This document shows, one piece after another, positions 48,724 to 58,700 of a stretch of 64,000 nt of DNA; position 1 is the first letter of the stretch, and each line of letters starts with the position of its first letter. A program made the translations under genes and the position numbers. Location of the stretch: positions 1-64,000 of the forward strand of contig NZ_CP053344.1 of assembly GCF_013113715.1 (NCBI RefSeq), given 5' to 3'. Under the pieces are notes generated by a model. It had not been told where the DNA came from. It made no database searches and saw only the letters and a program-made list of their open reading frames with translations. Origin of the DNA: Herbiconiux sp. SALV-R1 (GTDB taxonomy: Bacteria; Actinomycetota; Actinomycetes; Actinomycetales; Microbacteriaceae).

Positions 48724-50606
48724 CCGCCGCCAGCCCGGCCGCGACCTTCTCCACCCGTCTGGTGCGCGCCTTCGCCGCGCTCGGGGTCGAGCACGCCGTC
48801 GTCTCCCCGGGGTCGCGGTCGCAGTCCCTCGCCCTCGCTCTCGCCGAGCTCGAGCGGCAGGGCGTCATCACGGTTCACGTGCGTGTCGACGAGCGCGTCG
48901 CCGCGTTCACGGCGCTCGGCATCGGACGGGAGAGCGGCAGGCCCGGCCTGGTCGTCACCACCTCGGGCACGGCGGTCGCGAACCTGCTTCCGGCCGTCGT
49001 CGAGGCGAGTCACTCGGGCGTGCCGATGATCGTGCTGAGCGCCGATCGCCCGGCCTCGCTCCGCGGAACGGGCTCCAACCAGACCACCATCCAGCCCGGC
49101 ATGTTCGGCGAGTTCGCCCGCGCCGAGGTCGACCTCGCGCCGCCGCGACCCGACTCGCTCCCTGCAGCGGCAGATCTCGCCGCGTGGGCCGTCGAGACGG
49201 CGACGGATGCTCGTGCCGCAGGCCCCGTGCACCTGAACCTGCAATTCGTCGAACCGCTCTCGGGGGAGATCGACGACGAGGCAGCCGAGGTTCCGTGGGA
49301 GTCGCACGTCGACGGCGCGGAGGCGCGGGGGGCGCGACCCGGGGTGGCGCGGGAGTCGCACGTCGGCGCCGCCGCGCCGCGCGGGCCGCGACCCGGGGTG
49401 CCGGGGGGCGCCGAGGCGAATGAGGGCGACGATCATTCGGGGAGCGCCGCCGGGCCGGGTGGCTCCACGGGCGCAGAAGCGGCCGGGCCGGTGGGGGCCC
49501 GCGCGGCCTCCGGCACGAGCATCCGTCGTCTGCATCTGGCGCAGGGGCCCCGCACCCTCGTGATCGCCGGGGCCGACGCGGGGGAGGTGGCCGCCGAGTT
49601 CGCCCGGGGAGCCGGGTGGCCGATGGTCGCCGAGGCCTCGAGCGGGTCGCGGTTCGGGCCGAACCTCGTGGGCGCGTACCGCACGCTGCTCGACCACCCC
49701 GACTTCGGCGGGCGAGTGGAGCGGGCGGTGGTGTTCGGGCATCCGACCCTCAGCCGGCAGGTGCCGGCGCTCCTCGCCCGCGACGACGTCGAGACGGTGG
49801 TGGTCGCCGGCCGCGGTGCCGCGTACCTGCCGCGGCGCGAGACCGTCGTCGTCGACGAGGTGACCGCCGACCCCGAAGACCGCGGCGACCGCGCGGCCCG
49901 CGCCTGGACGGGCCAGTGGGTCTTCGCCGGCCGCGAGCTCATGGACGAGGAGTCGGCGGGCGACGACGTCGCCGCCCCCATGCTCAGCGCGAGCGGCCCG
50001 GGCGATGTCGAGGCGGCGCGCGCCTTCGCGAAGGGCGAGCTCGCGGCGCTGAAGGCACCGATCACCCGTCGTTCGCTGGCGCTGGCCGTGTGGCGCGCGA
50101 GCTGGCCGCACGACCGGCTCGTGCTGGGCGCGTCGCGACTCGTGCGCGAGGTCGATGCGGCGGTGGCGGGCAAGAAGATCCCGGTGCACGCCAACCGGGG
50201 GCTGGCCGGCATCGACGGCACCATCTCGACGGCGATCGGCGTGGCCATTGCGAGTCAGGGGCCGGCTGCGCGGCCGGGCACGACGCGGGTGCTGCTCGGC
50301 GACCTGGCGTTCCTTCACGACGTCGGCGCGCTGCTGCGCACGCCGGGCGAGCGGATGCCGAGGGTTCAGCTCGTGGTCGGCAACGACGGCGGGGGCACCA
50401 TCTTCGACGGGCTCGAGGTGGCGGGCACCGCCGAGCGCTCGGCGTTCGACCGGGTGATGTACACGCCGCAGAATGCCGATCTGGGTGCCATCGCGGCGGC
50501 GTACGGGTGGGCGCACAGGCGCGTCGATCGGCGGAGTGAGCTCGATCAGGTGCTGTCGTCGCCGGCACCGGGATGCAGTGTGGTCGAGGTGGCGCTGGCG
50601 CGCTGA
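48720..50606 (+). CDS. menD: 2-succinyl-5-enolpyruvyl-6-hydroxy-3-cyclohexene-1-carboxylate synthase
   Basis: MenD is the ThDP-dependent enzyme that joins isochorismate and 2-oxoglutarate. The 628-residue protein shows the N-terminal VSPGSRSQSLALALAE, the catalytic-Glu region VDERVAAFTALGIG, the middle domain and the ThDP/Mg site GDLAFLHDVGALL ... NDGGGTIF. It is 50-80 residues longer than most. The excess is an Ala/Gly/Pro-rich insert at about residues 190-265 that includes an 18-residue duplication (49296-49403). No menF, menH or menG is in the window. Confidence 0.95.
   Translation: MTAASPAATFSTRLVRAFAALGVEHAVVSPGSRSQSLALALAELERQGVITVHVRVDERVAAFTALGIGRESGRPGLVVTTSGTAVANLLPAVVEASHSGVPMIVLSADRPASLRGTGSNQTTIQPGMFGEFARAEVDLAPPRPDSLPAAADLAAWAVETATDARAAGPVHLNLQFVEPLSGEIDDEAAEVPWESHVDGAEARGARPGVARESHVGAAAPRGPRPGVPGGAEANEGDDHSGSAAGPGGSTGAEAAGPVGARAASGTSIRRLHLAQGPRTLVIAGADAGEVAAEFARGAGWPMVAEASSGSRFGPNLVGAYRTLLDHPDFGGRVERAVVFGHPTLSRQVPALLARDDVETVVVAGRGAAYLPRRETVVVDEVTADPEDRGDRAARAWTGQWVFAGRELMDEESAGDDVAAPMLSASGPGDVEAARAFAKGELAALKAPITRRSLALAVWRASWPHDRLVLGASRLVREVDAAVAGKKIPVHANRGLAGIDGTISTAIGVAIASQGPAARPGTTRVLLGDLAFLHDVGALLRTPGERMPRVQLVVGNDGGGTIFDGLEVAGTAERSAFDRVMYTPQNADLGAIAAAYGWAHRRVDRRSELDQVLSSPAPGCSVVEVALAR
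49296..49403 (+). repeat. 54-bp in-frame tandem duplication inside menD
   Basis: Two imperfect 54-bp copies (49296-49349, 49350-49403) encode WESHVDGAEARGARPGVA and RESHVGAAAPRGPRPGVP. They sit in the low-complexity insert between MenD domains. Confidence 0.85.
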
Positions 50607-50722
50607 GGTGCCGTCGCTCCTGGCCTGGCCTGGCTCCTGGCGCCTGACTCCTCCACAGGCTCGCATCTCGCGCGCTTCGTGGGGTCTGCCTGTGGACAAG
50701 CCGTGATGTCCGCGGCGCGAAC

Positions 50723-50728
50723 TAGGCT
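50723..50728 (+). promoter_or_regulatory. -10 box TAGGCT of recQ (leaderless)
   Basis: TAGGCT, then cgagac, then the GTG at 50735. Confidence 0.55.
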
Positions 50729-50734
50729 CGAGAC

Positions 50735-52972
<2,238 letters not shown>

Positions 52973-53016
52973 CCCGTCCCGCCCGTCGCCCGCCCCCCCC
53001 ACCCGACCCTCCCCGC

Positions 53017-53078
53017 ACGTTTTCCGCGACAATGTCCGTGAAGACTGCAGTCATCACGGACATTGTCGCGGAAAACGT
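53017..53078. repeat. palindromic element, family P copy B (perfect)
   Basis: Two 25-bp arms (53017-53041 and 53054-53078) are exactly complementary, with a 12-nt centre containing actgcagt. It lies between recQ and the convergent tRNA-Cys gene, so it may terminate both. Confidence 0.92.
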
Positions 53079-53098
53079 AAGGGCTCGGGCCGGGGGAG

Positions 53099-53169
53099 AC
53101 GCGGTGACCGGATTCGAACCGGCGTAGACGGCTTTGCAGGCCGCTCCCTCTCCTCTCGGGCACACCGCG
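53099..53169 (-). tRNA. tRNA-Cys (anticodon GCA)
   Basis: The 71-nt minus-strand sequence folds into a full cloverleaf. The acceptor stem CGCGGTG pairs with CACCGCG (7 bp). The anticodon loop CTGCAAA carries GCA, and the T-loop is TTCGAAT on a 5-bp stem. The discriminator base is U, the main identity element for cysteinyl-tRNA synthetase. CCA is not encoded, as expected for many actinobacterial tRNAs. It stands alone rather than in a tRNA cluster. Confidence 0.95.
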
Positions 53170-53252
53170 TGGTGATGTCGATACTCGTTCATCCGAGAGG
53201 CGACGGCCCGTAGAAGTCGTTCCGTGACGGGTTCCCGGGCCTGCTGCACGTT

Positions 53253-53304
53253 CTTACGGACAAAGTCCGACACAAGTGCAGTTGTTGCGGACTTTGTCCG
53301 TAAG
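53253..53304. repeat. palindromic element, family P copy C
   Basis: Perfect 17-bp arms (53253-53269 with 53288-53304) surround an 18-nt centre with tgcagt. The inner sequence acaaagtccg matches copy A, and the reverse of it matches copies A and D. It lies just downstream (on the minus strand) of the small gene at 53331-53600. Confidence 0.85.
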
Positions 53305-53330
53305 GAAGTGAAGGCGCGGGTTGGAAGGGG

Positions 53331-53600
53331 CTAGTAGATGCCGCCCATCATGCCGATGAGGGCGCGGCGGTGGTCGTAGTCGACGCCGTCGGCGTGGAAC
53401 GTCCCCTCCGGGGTGAAGTAGGCCACGAGACCGTTGGGGTTCGGGTGACCCCAGATTCTGAGGTGCTTCTCGAGGTCTTTCACGTAGTAGCGGGTCTCGC
53501 CGGCAACCGTCCGCTTCTCGGTGTGCTCCGACGCCTCCAGCTGCTCGGCGGTGGGTGGCGTGGCCTCGGTGGGCGGCGTGGGCTCCTGCGTCTCGCTCAT
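53331..53600 (-). CDS. hypothetical protein, 89 aa
   Basis: I do not recognise this family. The first 30 residues are Pro/Thr/Glu-rich and likely disordered (TPPTEATPPTAEQLEASE). The rest is a compact alpha/beta segment with TRYYVKDLEKHLRIWGHPNPNG, VAYFTPEGTFHADGVDYDHRRAL and a glycine-rich end MMGGIY. There are no cysteines or signal. It is flanked by palindromic elements on both sides (53253 and 53741), between tRNA-Cys and dinB. Codon use fits the region, and the ORF is very likely expressed. Function is unknown. Confidence 0.7.
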   Translation of the reverse strand: MSETQEPTPPTEATPPTAEQLEASEHTEKRTVAGETRYYVKDLEKHLRIWGHPNPNGLVAYFTPEGTFHADGVDYDHRRALIGMMGGIY

Positions 53601-53740
53601 GCGCTGAGCCTAACCCGCGACGCCGCTCGAGCTCGCGACGCTCCCCGAGCCCGCAGTGCTGCCCGGGCCGCGACGCGCGCTACGCGCGTTCGGCCGGCTT
53701 CGGCGGCGCGAGCGCCGACCGGGGTGAGGCGCGGGTGCTG

Positions 53741-53798
53741 GTTCTCCCCGACATAGTCCGTGACGACTGCAGTTATCACGGACTTTGTGGGGGAGAAC
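53741..53798. repeat. palindromic element, family P copy D
   Basis: Arms 53741-53763 and 53776-53798 match over 23 bp with two mismatches. The centre cgactgcagtta is shared with copy B. It directly follows the dinB stop on the minus strand. Confidence 0.88.
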
Positions 53799-53806
53799 GG
53801 GTGCCC

Positions 53807-55033
53807 TCACTCGTGCTCGGGCAGCAGCGGGGCCGAGAGGCCCGGGTCGCGGTGGAGGTGGGCGGCGCGCGAGACGGAGGTGGTGCCGAAGCGGTCGCGC
53901 ACGGCGTCGAGCACGGTGTCGAGGCCGGCGGTGTCGAGGCGGCCGGCGCCGAGCGGGTGCGCATCGTTCCAGTCGATCGGCAGTTCGAGCGGGATGCTGT
54001 CGGCACGCGCCAGCTGAGCGAACGAGAGTCCGATGAGCGTGATGCCCCGCGCGGCGATCTCGGGCTGGGCTGCGGCGAGCAGCTCACGGGCGACGCCGAG
54101 CAGCACGGAGGTGCGATCGGATGCGGTGCCCACCGTGCGCGAGCGCGTCGCCTTCTCGAAGTCGCCGAAGCGCAGCCGGAGCACGACCGTGCGGCACACC
54201 CGGTCGCCGTCGCGCAGGCGCCGGGCGAGCCGGTCGACGATCTGGGTGAGGATGAGCTCGAGCTCATCCGGCGATCGGGGCCGGTTCCCGAGCGCCCGTT
54301 GCGATCCGATCGACGAGCGGCGACGCGTGGTGTCGACCGGGCGCGGGTCGCGCAGGCGCGCGAGGGCGTGCAGGTGCGCGCCGGCCGCCCGCCCGAGCAG
54401 CCGCTCCGCCGTGGCTTCCTCGAGTTCGGCCAGCTGCCCCACGGTTCTGATGCCGAGACCGTGCAGCTTTGCGGCGGTCTTCGCCCCCACGCCCCAGAGC
54501 CGCTCGACCGGCAGGGGCAGCAGGAACTCCTGCTCACGCTCGGGCTCGACCACGAGCAGCCCGTCGGGCTTGCTCACCGCGCTCGCCACCTTGGCGAGGA
54601 ACTTCGTGCGCGCCACCCCCACCGAAATCGCGAGCCCCGCCTCGGCGCGCACCCGGGCACGCAGCCGCACCGCCACCTGCTCGGGCGTGCCCACCAGCCG
54701 GCGCAAGCCGCCCACCTCGAGGAACGCCTCGTCGATCGACAGCCCCTCCACCAACGGCGTCGTGTCACGGAAGATCGCGAACACCGCCCGACTCGCCTCC
54801 GAGTACGCCTCCATCCGCGGCGGCACCACGACCGCGTCGGGGCACAGCTCGCGCGCCTGCCGCCCACCCATCGCCGTGCGCACGCCGCGCGCCTTGGCCT
54901 CGTAACTCGCCGCGAGCACGACGCCCCCGCCCACGATCACCGGCCGCCCTCGCAGCGCGGGCGCATCGCGCTGCTCCACCGAGGCGTAGAACGCATCGAG
55001 GTCGGCGTGCAGCACGGTCGCCTCACCCCTCAT
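53807..55033 (-). CDS. dinB: DNA polymerase IV (translesion, Y-family)
   Basis: This 408-residue Y-family polymerase copies past lesions. Catalytic acidic residues are visible: VLHADLDAFYASVEQRD (residues about 7-23) and LSIDEAFLEVGG (about 100). Fingers/palm motifs RPVIVGGGVVLAASYEAKARGVRTAMGG and ISVGVARTKFLAKVAS are present, followed by the helix-hairpin-helix and little-finger domain. The C-terminus lacks an obvious beta-clamp pentapeptide, ending HLHRDPGLSAPLLPEHE. No LexA box was recognised upstream. Confidence 0.95.
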   Translation of the reverse strand: MRGEATVLHADLDAFYASVEQRDAPALRGRPVIVGGGVVLAASYEAKARGVRTAMGGRQARELCPDAVVVPPRMEAYSEASRAVFAIFRDTTPLVEGLSIDEAFLEVGGLRRLVGTPEQVAVRLRARVRAEAGLAISVGVARTKFLAKVASAVSKPDGLLVVEPEREQEFLLPLPVERLWGVGAKTAAKLHGLGIRTVGQLAELEEATAERLLGRAAGAHLHALARLRDPRPVDTTRRRSSIGSQRALGNRPRSPDELELILTQIVDRLARRLRDGDRVCRTVVLRLRFGDFEKATRSRTVGTASDRTSVLLGVARELLAAAQPEIAARGITLIGLSFAQLARADSIPLELPIDWNDAHPLGAGRLDTAGLDTVLDAVRDRFGTTSVSRAAHLHRDPGLSAPLLPEHE

Positions 55034-55189
55034 GCCGCCTCCCGTCCCACTCCGCTGTCAGGATGCTCGCACCGCCCACCGACATCGGTCACCTCCCAGC
55101 CGCCGACGGCTACCACCCGCCGCCCACTCGGGCACCGCGGGGCCCCGCCCGGTCACCGACCCACCGGATGCGGCCCCCACGATAGGACC

Positions 55190-55924
55190 ATGACCCCAAC
55201 CACCCCAACCACCCCAACCACCCCAACCACCCCAACCACCCCCGACCTCCGCATCGGCCTCCTCGTCTTCCCGAATGTCACCCAGCTCGACCTCACCGGG
55301 CCGTTGCAGGTGTTCGCGGGGGTTCCCGGCGCATCCGTTCACGTGGTGGGCAAGACGCTCGAACCGGTGCTCACCGACGCGGTCATCTCGCTCACCCCGA
55401 CGGTCGCCTTCGCCGACTGCCCGCAGCTCGACGTGCTCTGCGTGCCGGGAGGGCACGGCGTCGACCTCGTGCTCGACGACGCCGAGACTCTCGACTTCGT
55501 CCGCGCCCAGGCGGGAGGCGCCCGCTACGTCACCTCGGTGTGCACCGGCGCCCTGCTGCTCGGCGCGGCCGGGCTGCTGCAGGGCTACCGGGCGACGACC
55601 CACTGGTCGGCCCTCGAGCTGCTCGGGGAGTTCGGCGCGACGCCCGAGCGCACCCGCGTGTGCCGCGACCGCGACCGCATCACGGGCGGCGGGGTGACCG
55701 CAGGCATCGACTTCGCGCTCACGGTCGTGGCCGAGCTGTGCGGCCGCGAGGTGGCCGAGCGCATCCAGCTGCACCTCGAGTACGACCCGCATCCTCCCTT
55801 CAGCGCGGGCTCGCCGAGCTCCGCGCCGGCAGCCGTGCTCGAGGCGTTCCGTGCCGCGGGCGCCGCCCACCAGGCCGACCGGGAGGAGCGCGTGCGCCGG
55901 GCAGCCGCCCGCATGCGGGCTTAA
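55190..55924 (+). CDS. DJ-1/PfpI family protein
   Basis: This 244-residue protein has the DJ-1/PfpI (class I amidotransferase-like) fold. The nucleophile Cys lies in VTSVCTGALLLGAAGLL (about residue 119), with ATTHWSA carrying the nearby His, and LLVFPNVTQLDLTGP at the N-terminus. These features match the isonitrile hydratase/GlxA-like subgroup without a DNA-binding domain. Five 9-bp repeats right after the ATG encode Thr-Pro-Thr units, so the first 18 residues are a repeat tail of variable length. Function is unknown. Confidence 0.87.
   Translation: MTPTTPTTPTTPTTPTTPDLRIGLLVFPNVTQLDLTGPLQVFAGVPGASVHVVGKTLEPVLTDAVISLTPTVAFADCPQLDVLCVPGGHGVDLVLDDAETLDFVRAQAGGARYVTSVCTGALLLGAAGLLQGYRATTHWSALELLGEFGATPERTRVCRDRDRITGGGVTAGIDFALTVVAELCGREVAERIQLHLEYDPHPPFSAGSPSSAPAAVLEAFRAAGAAHQADREERVRRAAARMRA
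55193..55237 (+). repeat. five 9-bp in-frame tandem repeats at the start of the DJ-1/PfpI gene
   Basis: Five exact copies of accccaacc begin at the second codon. Each encodes three residues (Thr-Pro-Thr register), so changes in copy number would alter only the length of the tail. Confidence 0.95.
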
Positions 55925-56035
55925 CTCGGGCAGAACTTCCCTCGAATCGGTCGGGACACGGGCAATTCCAGCCCGCATGATGTTCTCAGTGACCGCATCG
56001 CGCGGCACATCCCGCGTCGACGAGGAGGTCGGGAC

Positions 56036-56806
56036 ATGGCCCGTTCGGGTGAAGAGCGCCGCAAGCGCATCCTCGATCTGGTGAGGTCGGGCGGTCGCCA
56101 GGAGGTGCAGGAGATCGCCGCGGCCCTCGGGGTCGCCGTCGAGACCGTGCGTCGCGACCTGCGGGTGCTCGAAGACCGGCACCTGCTGCAGCGCGTCCAC
56201 GGCGCTGCGATGCCGGTCGAGAGCGGCAGCTTCGAGACCGCGATGGACCACCGCGCCCAGACCCGGCTCGCCGAGAAGCGGCGCATCGCCGCCGCAGCGG
56301 TGGAGGCCATCGGCGACGCGCAGACCATCTTCCTCGACGAGGGCTACACGCCGATGCTCATCGCCGAGGCGCTCGCCGAGCTCACCCAGCCGCTCACCGT
56401 CGTGACGGCGTCGCTCGCGAACGCCGTGGCGATCGGGAAGGCACCGCACCACTCGGTGCTGCTCCTCGGCGGTCGAGTGCGCAGCCGCACCCTGGCGACC
56501 GTCGACCACTGGGCCACCGCGATGCTGGCCCAGTTGAACCTCGACCTCGCCATCCTCGGCGCCAACGGCATCACGGTCGAGAGCGGGCTCACCACACCCG
56601 ATCCCGCCGTCGCCGAGGTGAAGCGCACGGCCGTCGCCGTGTCGCGGAGGCGCATCTTCATCGGCATCCACACCAAGTTCGGCGTGACGAGCTTCTGCAC
56701 CTTCGCGAAGGTGCAGGACTTCGAGCTGCTCATCACCGAAGAGGCACTGCCGCTCCGGCAGGCGCAGAGATTCGCCGCGCTCGGCCCCCACGTCGAGCGC
56801 GTCTGA
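56036..56806 (+). CDS. DeoR/GlpR-family transcriptional regulator
   Basis: This 256-residue repressor has the DeoR N-terminal helix-turn-helix (RRKRILDLVRSGGRQEVQEIA, then VAVETVRRDLRVLEDRHLLQRVHG) and a DeoRC sugar-phosphate sensor domain (IFLDEGYTPMLIAEALAE, ILGANGITVESGLTTPDP, FGVTSFCTFAKV). GAGGAGG lies eight bases before the ATG. It heads a sugar/polyol operon of five further genes, which it probably represses until a phosphorylated sugar appears. Confidence 0.92.
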   Translation: MARSGEERRKRILDLVRSGGRQEVQEIAAALGVAVETVRRDLRVLEDRHLLQRVHGAAMPVESGSFETAMDHRAQTRLAEKRRIAAAAVEAIGDAQTIFLDEGYTPMLIAEALAELTQPLTVVTASLANAVAIGKAPHHSVLLLGGRVRSRTLATVDHWATAMLAQLNLDLAILGANGITVESGLTTPDPAVAEVKRTAVAVSRRRIFIGIHTKFGVTSFCTFAKVQDFELLITEEALPLRQAQRFAALGPHVERV

Positions 56807-56864
56807 CCCGAACCACCCGAGAACACTCGACCCGAACCACCCGAGACCACACGACCCGAACACC
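56806..56864 (+). repeat. 24-bp tandem repeats between the DeoR and binding-protein genes
   Basis: Units at 56806-56829 and 56830-56853 follow acccgaaccacccgag and differ only at a few bases. A partial third follows. They fill most of the 95-bp gap and include the last base of the regulator stop codon. Confidence 0.85.
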
Positions 56865-56901
56865 ACCCCCCCCACCACGAGAAACCCACGAAAGGCACAC
56901 C

Positions 56902-57912
56902 ATGCGATCGAGATTCCTCCCGCTGGCGCTCGGCGGCGCGACCGTCATCGCCCTCGCCCTCACCGGCTGCAGCGACGGACCGGGGATGACGTCGTCCTCC
57001 GACTCCGCGAACGGAGCGGGCAGCGGCGCCGGCACCGGCGGCACGACGAGCATCCAGTTCGTCAACCCGCTTCCCAACTACCCGGCTTGGCGCCTCATCG
57101 GCGACTGCATGGCCGACGCGGCCGAGGCGCGCGGCGTCGACTTCACCGAGTCGGGCCCGACCGGCCAGGCGATGGACCCGACCACCATGATCGAGCAGAT
57201 CCAGAGCGCCATCGCCAACAAGAAGTCGGGAATCATCACCCTCCCCGCCAGCGACGCCTTCGGCCCGCTGCTCGACCAGGCCCGTGACGCCGGCATCGTC
57301 ACCGCCACGATGTACGGCGACGGAGCCGACGGCAGCGGCGCCGACATCAACGTGGGCATCGACTGGACGGAACTCGGAAAGATCTACGTCGCCGAAGTGG
57401 AGAAGCTCCCGGGCGACAAGAAGCTCGGCCTCATCGCCCCCGGCGACACCGGCATCGGCAAGTCGTTCATGGACGGCGTGAAGGCCGCGGTCGCCGACAC
57501 CGACGACGTCGAGATCGTCGGCGAAGTCTACACCGGAGACGACTCGGCCAAGGCGCTCGCGCAGACGAACGCGCTGCTCACCGCGCATCCGGAGGTCAAC
57601 GTCATCGCCACCAACATGGGCACCGTCACCCAGGGTGCCGTCTCGGCGATCGAGGCCAAGGGCCTCACCGGCAAGGTCTCGTTCATCGGCAACGGCCCCG
57701 ACAACGGCGGCAAGGAGGCCCTGGAGAGCGGTGCCGAATACCGCTTCCTGCTGCAGGCGCTCTGCGACGCCGGTGCCGACGCGCTCGACGCCACCGTCGA
57801 CCGCATCGAGAGCGGGGAGCCCGCGGGCGGCGACGCGACGCTCATCACCGTGGGCACGAAGATGGCCACCAAGGACGACTACGCCGAGCTGCTGGAGCAG
57901 GGGTGGGCCTGA
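56902..57912 (+). CDS. sugar ABC transporter substrate-binding lipoprotein (RbsB-like)
   Basis: This 336-residue periplasmic-binding-type protein is anchored by the lipobox LTGCSDG at residues about 20-26. Its two-lobe fold of the ribose-binding (PBP type I) class is shown by PLPNYPAWRLIGDCMADAAEARG, KKSGIITLPASDAFGPLLDQA, DTGIGKSFMDGVKAAV and NVIATNMGTVTQGAVSAIEAKG. Ser/Gly linker residues follow the lipid Cys. It would bind a monosaccharide or polyol. The TGA of this gene shares its A with the ATG of the ATPase gene. Confidence 0.93.
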   Translation: MRSRFLPLALGGATVIALALTGCSDGPGMTSSSDSANGAGSGAGTGGTTSIQFVNPLPNYPAWRLIGDCMADAAEARGVDFTESGPTGQAMDPTTMIEQIQSAIANKKSGIITLPASDAFGPLLDQARDAGIVTATMYGDGADGSGADINVGIDWTELGKIYVAEVEKLPGDKKLGLIAPGDTGIGKSFMDGVKAAVADTDDVEIVGEVYTGDDSAKALAQTNALLTAHPEVNVIATNMGTVTQGAVSAIEAKGLTGKVSFIGNGPDNGGKEALESGAEYRFLLQALCDAGADALDATVDRIESGEPAGGDATLITVGTKMATKDDYAELLEQGWA

Positions 57913-58700
57913 TGAGCACCCCTTCTTCCACTCCGGCGCTCGAGCTGCGGGGCATCCGCAAGTCGTTCGGCTCGGTCGCCGCCCTGGAAGACGTGGACTT
58001 CGCCGCCTACCGCGGCGAGGTCCACGCCATCGTGGGTGACAACGGAGCCGGCAAGTCGACCACCATCAAGATCGTCACCGGCATCCACAAGAGCGACGGC
58101 GGCGAGATCCTCGTCGACGGCGAGACGATGGATGCGGTGCACGGCGCGAGCGACGCACTCGAGAAGGGCATCGCGGTCGTCTACCAAGACCTCGCCCTGG
58201 TCGAGTGCCTCGACATCGCCACCAACATGGCGCTCGGCAACCTGCCCAAGCGCTTCGGGGTCGTGCTCGACCGCCGGCGCATGGATCGCGAGGCGGCCAA
58301 GGTGCTCTCCGACCTCAACGTGCGCGTCGGCGACGTGAAGACCCCCGTGGGCCTGCTCTCGGGCGGCCAGCGGCAGGTCGTCGCCATCGCTCGTGCGGTG
58401 CGCATGGACAAGCCGATCATGCTGCTCGACGAGCCCACCGCCGCCCTCGGCGTGCAGGAGACCGCGCACGTCGGCCGCATGATCGATGAGCTGCGCGGCG
58501 CGGGCAAAGCAGTCATCTGCATCAGCCACGACCTCGACTTCGTGTTCACCCACGCCGACCGCATCACCGTGCTGAGGCTCGGCACCAGCGTCGGCACCCG
58601 GCGCACGAGCGAGACCACCCGCGACGAGATCATCGGCATGATCACGGGCGCCATCCCGCGCGACACCCCCGCGCGCCGCACCCTCGAGGAGGCATCATGA
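57912..58700 (+). CDS. sugar ABC transporter ATP-binding protein, single-domain
   Basis: This 262-residue ATPase has Walker A GDNGAGKSTTIKI, the signature LLSGGQRQVVAIARA, and Walker B IMLLDEPTAALG with SHDLDFVF after it. Only one nucleotide-binding domain is present, unlike the two fused domains (about 500 residues) of RbsA/MglA, so the transporter must use a homodimer, as in FrcA-type systems. It is coupled to both neighbours by overlapping start and stop codons. Confidence 0.93.
   Translation: MSTPSSTPALELRGIRKSFGSVAALEDVDFAAYRGEVHAIVGDNGAGKSTTIKIVTGIHKSDGGEILVDGETMDAVHGASDALEKGIAVVYQDLALVECLDIATNMALGNLPKRFGVVLDRRRMDREAAKVLSDLNVRVGDVKTPVGLLSGGQRQVVAIARAVRMDKPIMLLDEPTAALGVQETAHVGRMIDELRGAGKAVICISHDLDFVFTHADRITVLRLGTSVGTRRTSETTRDEIIGMITGAIPRDTPARRTLEEAS

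Noticed and set aside
43653-50606. Futalosine-type or plant-type quinone cluster
   Set aside because: menC, menB, menE, menA and menD are all recognisable classical menaquinone genes, so no other pathway is needed.
53017-53798. Insertion sequence ends
   Set aside because: The palindromes are each self-contained hairpins, not matching terminal repeats around a transposase gene. The DNA between them holds tRNA-Cys and a small gene only.
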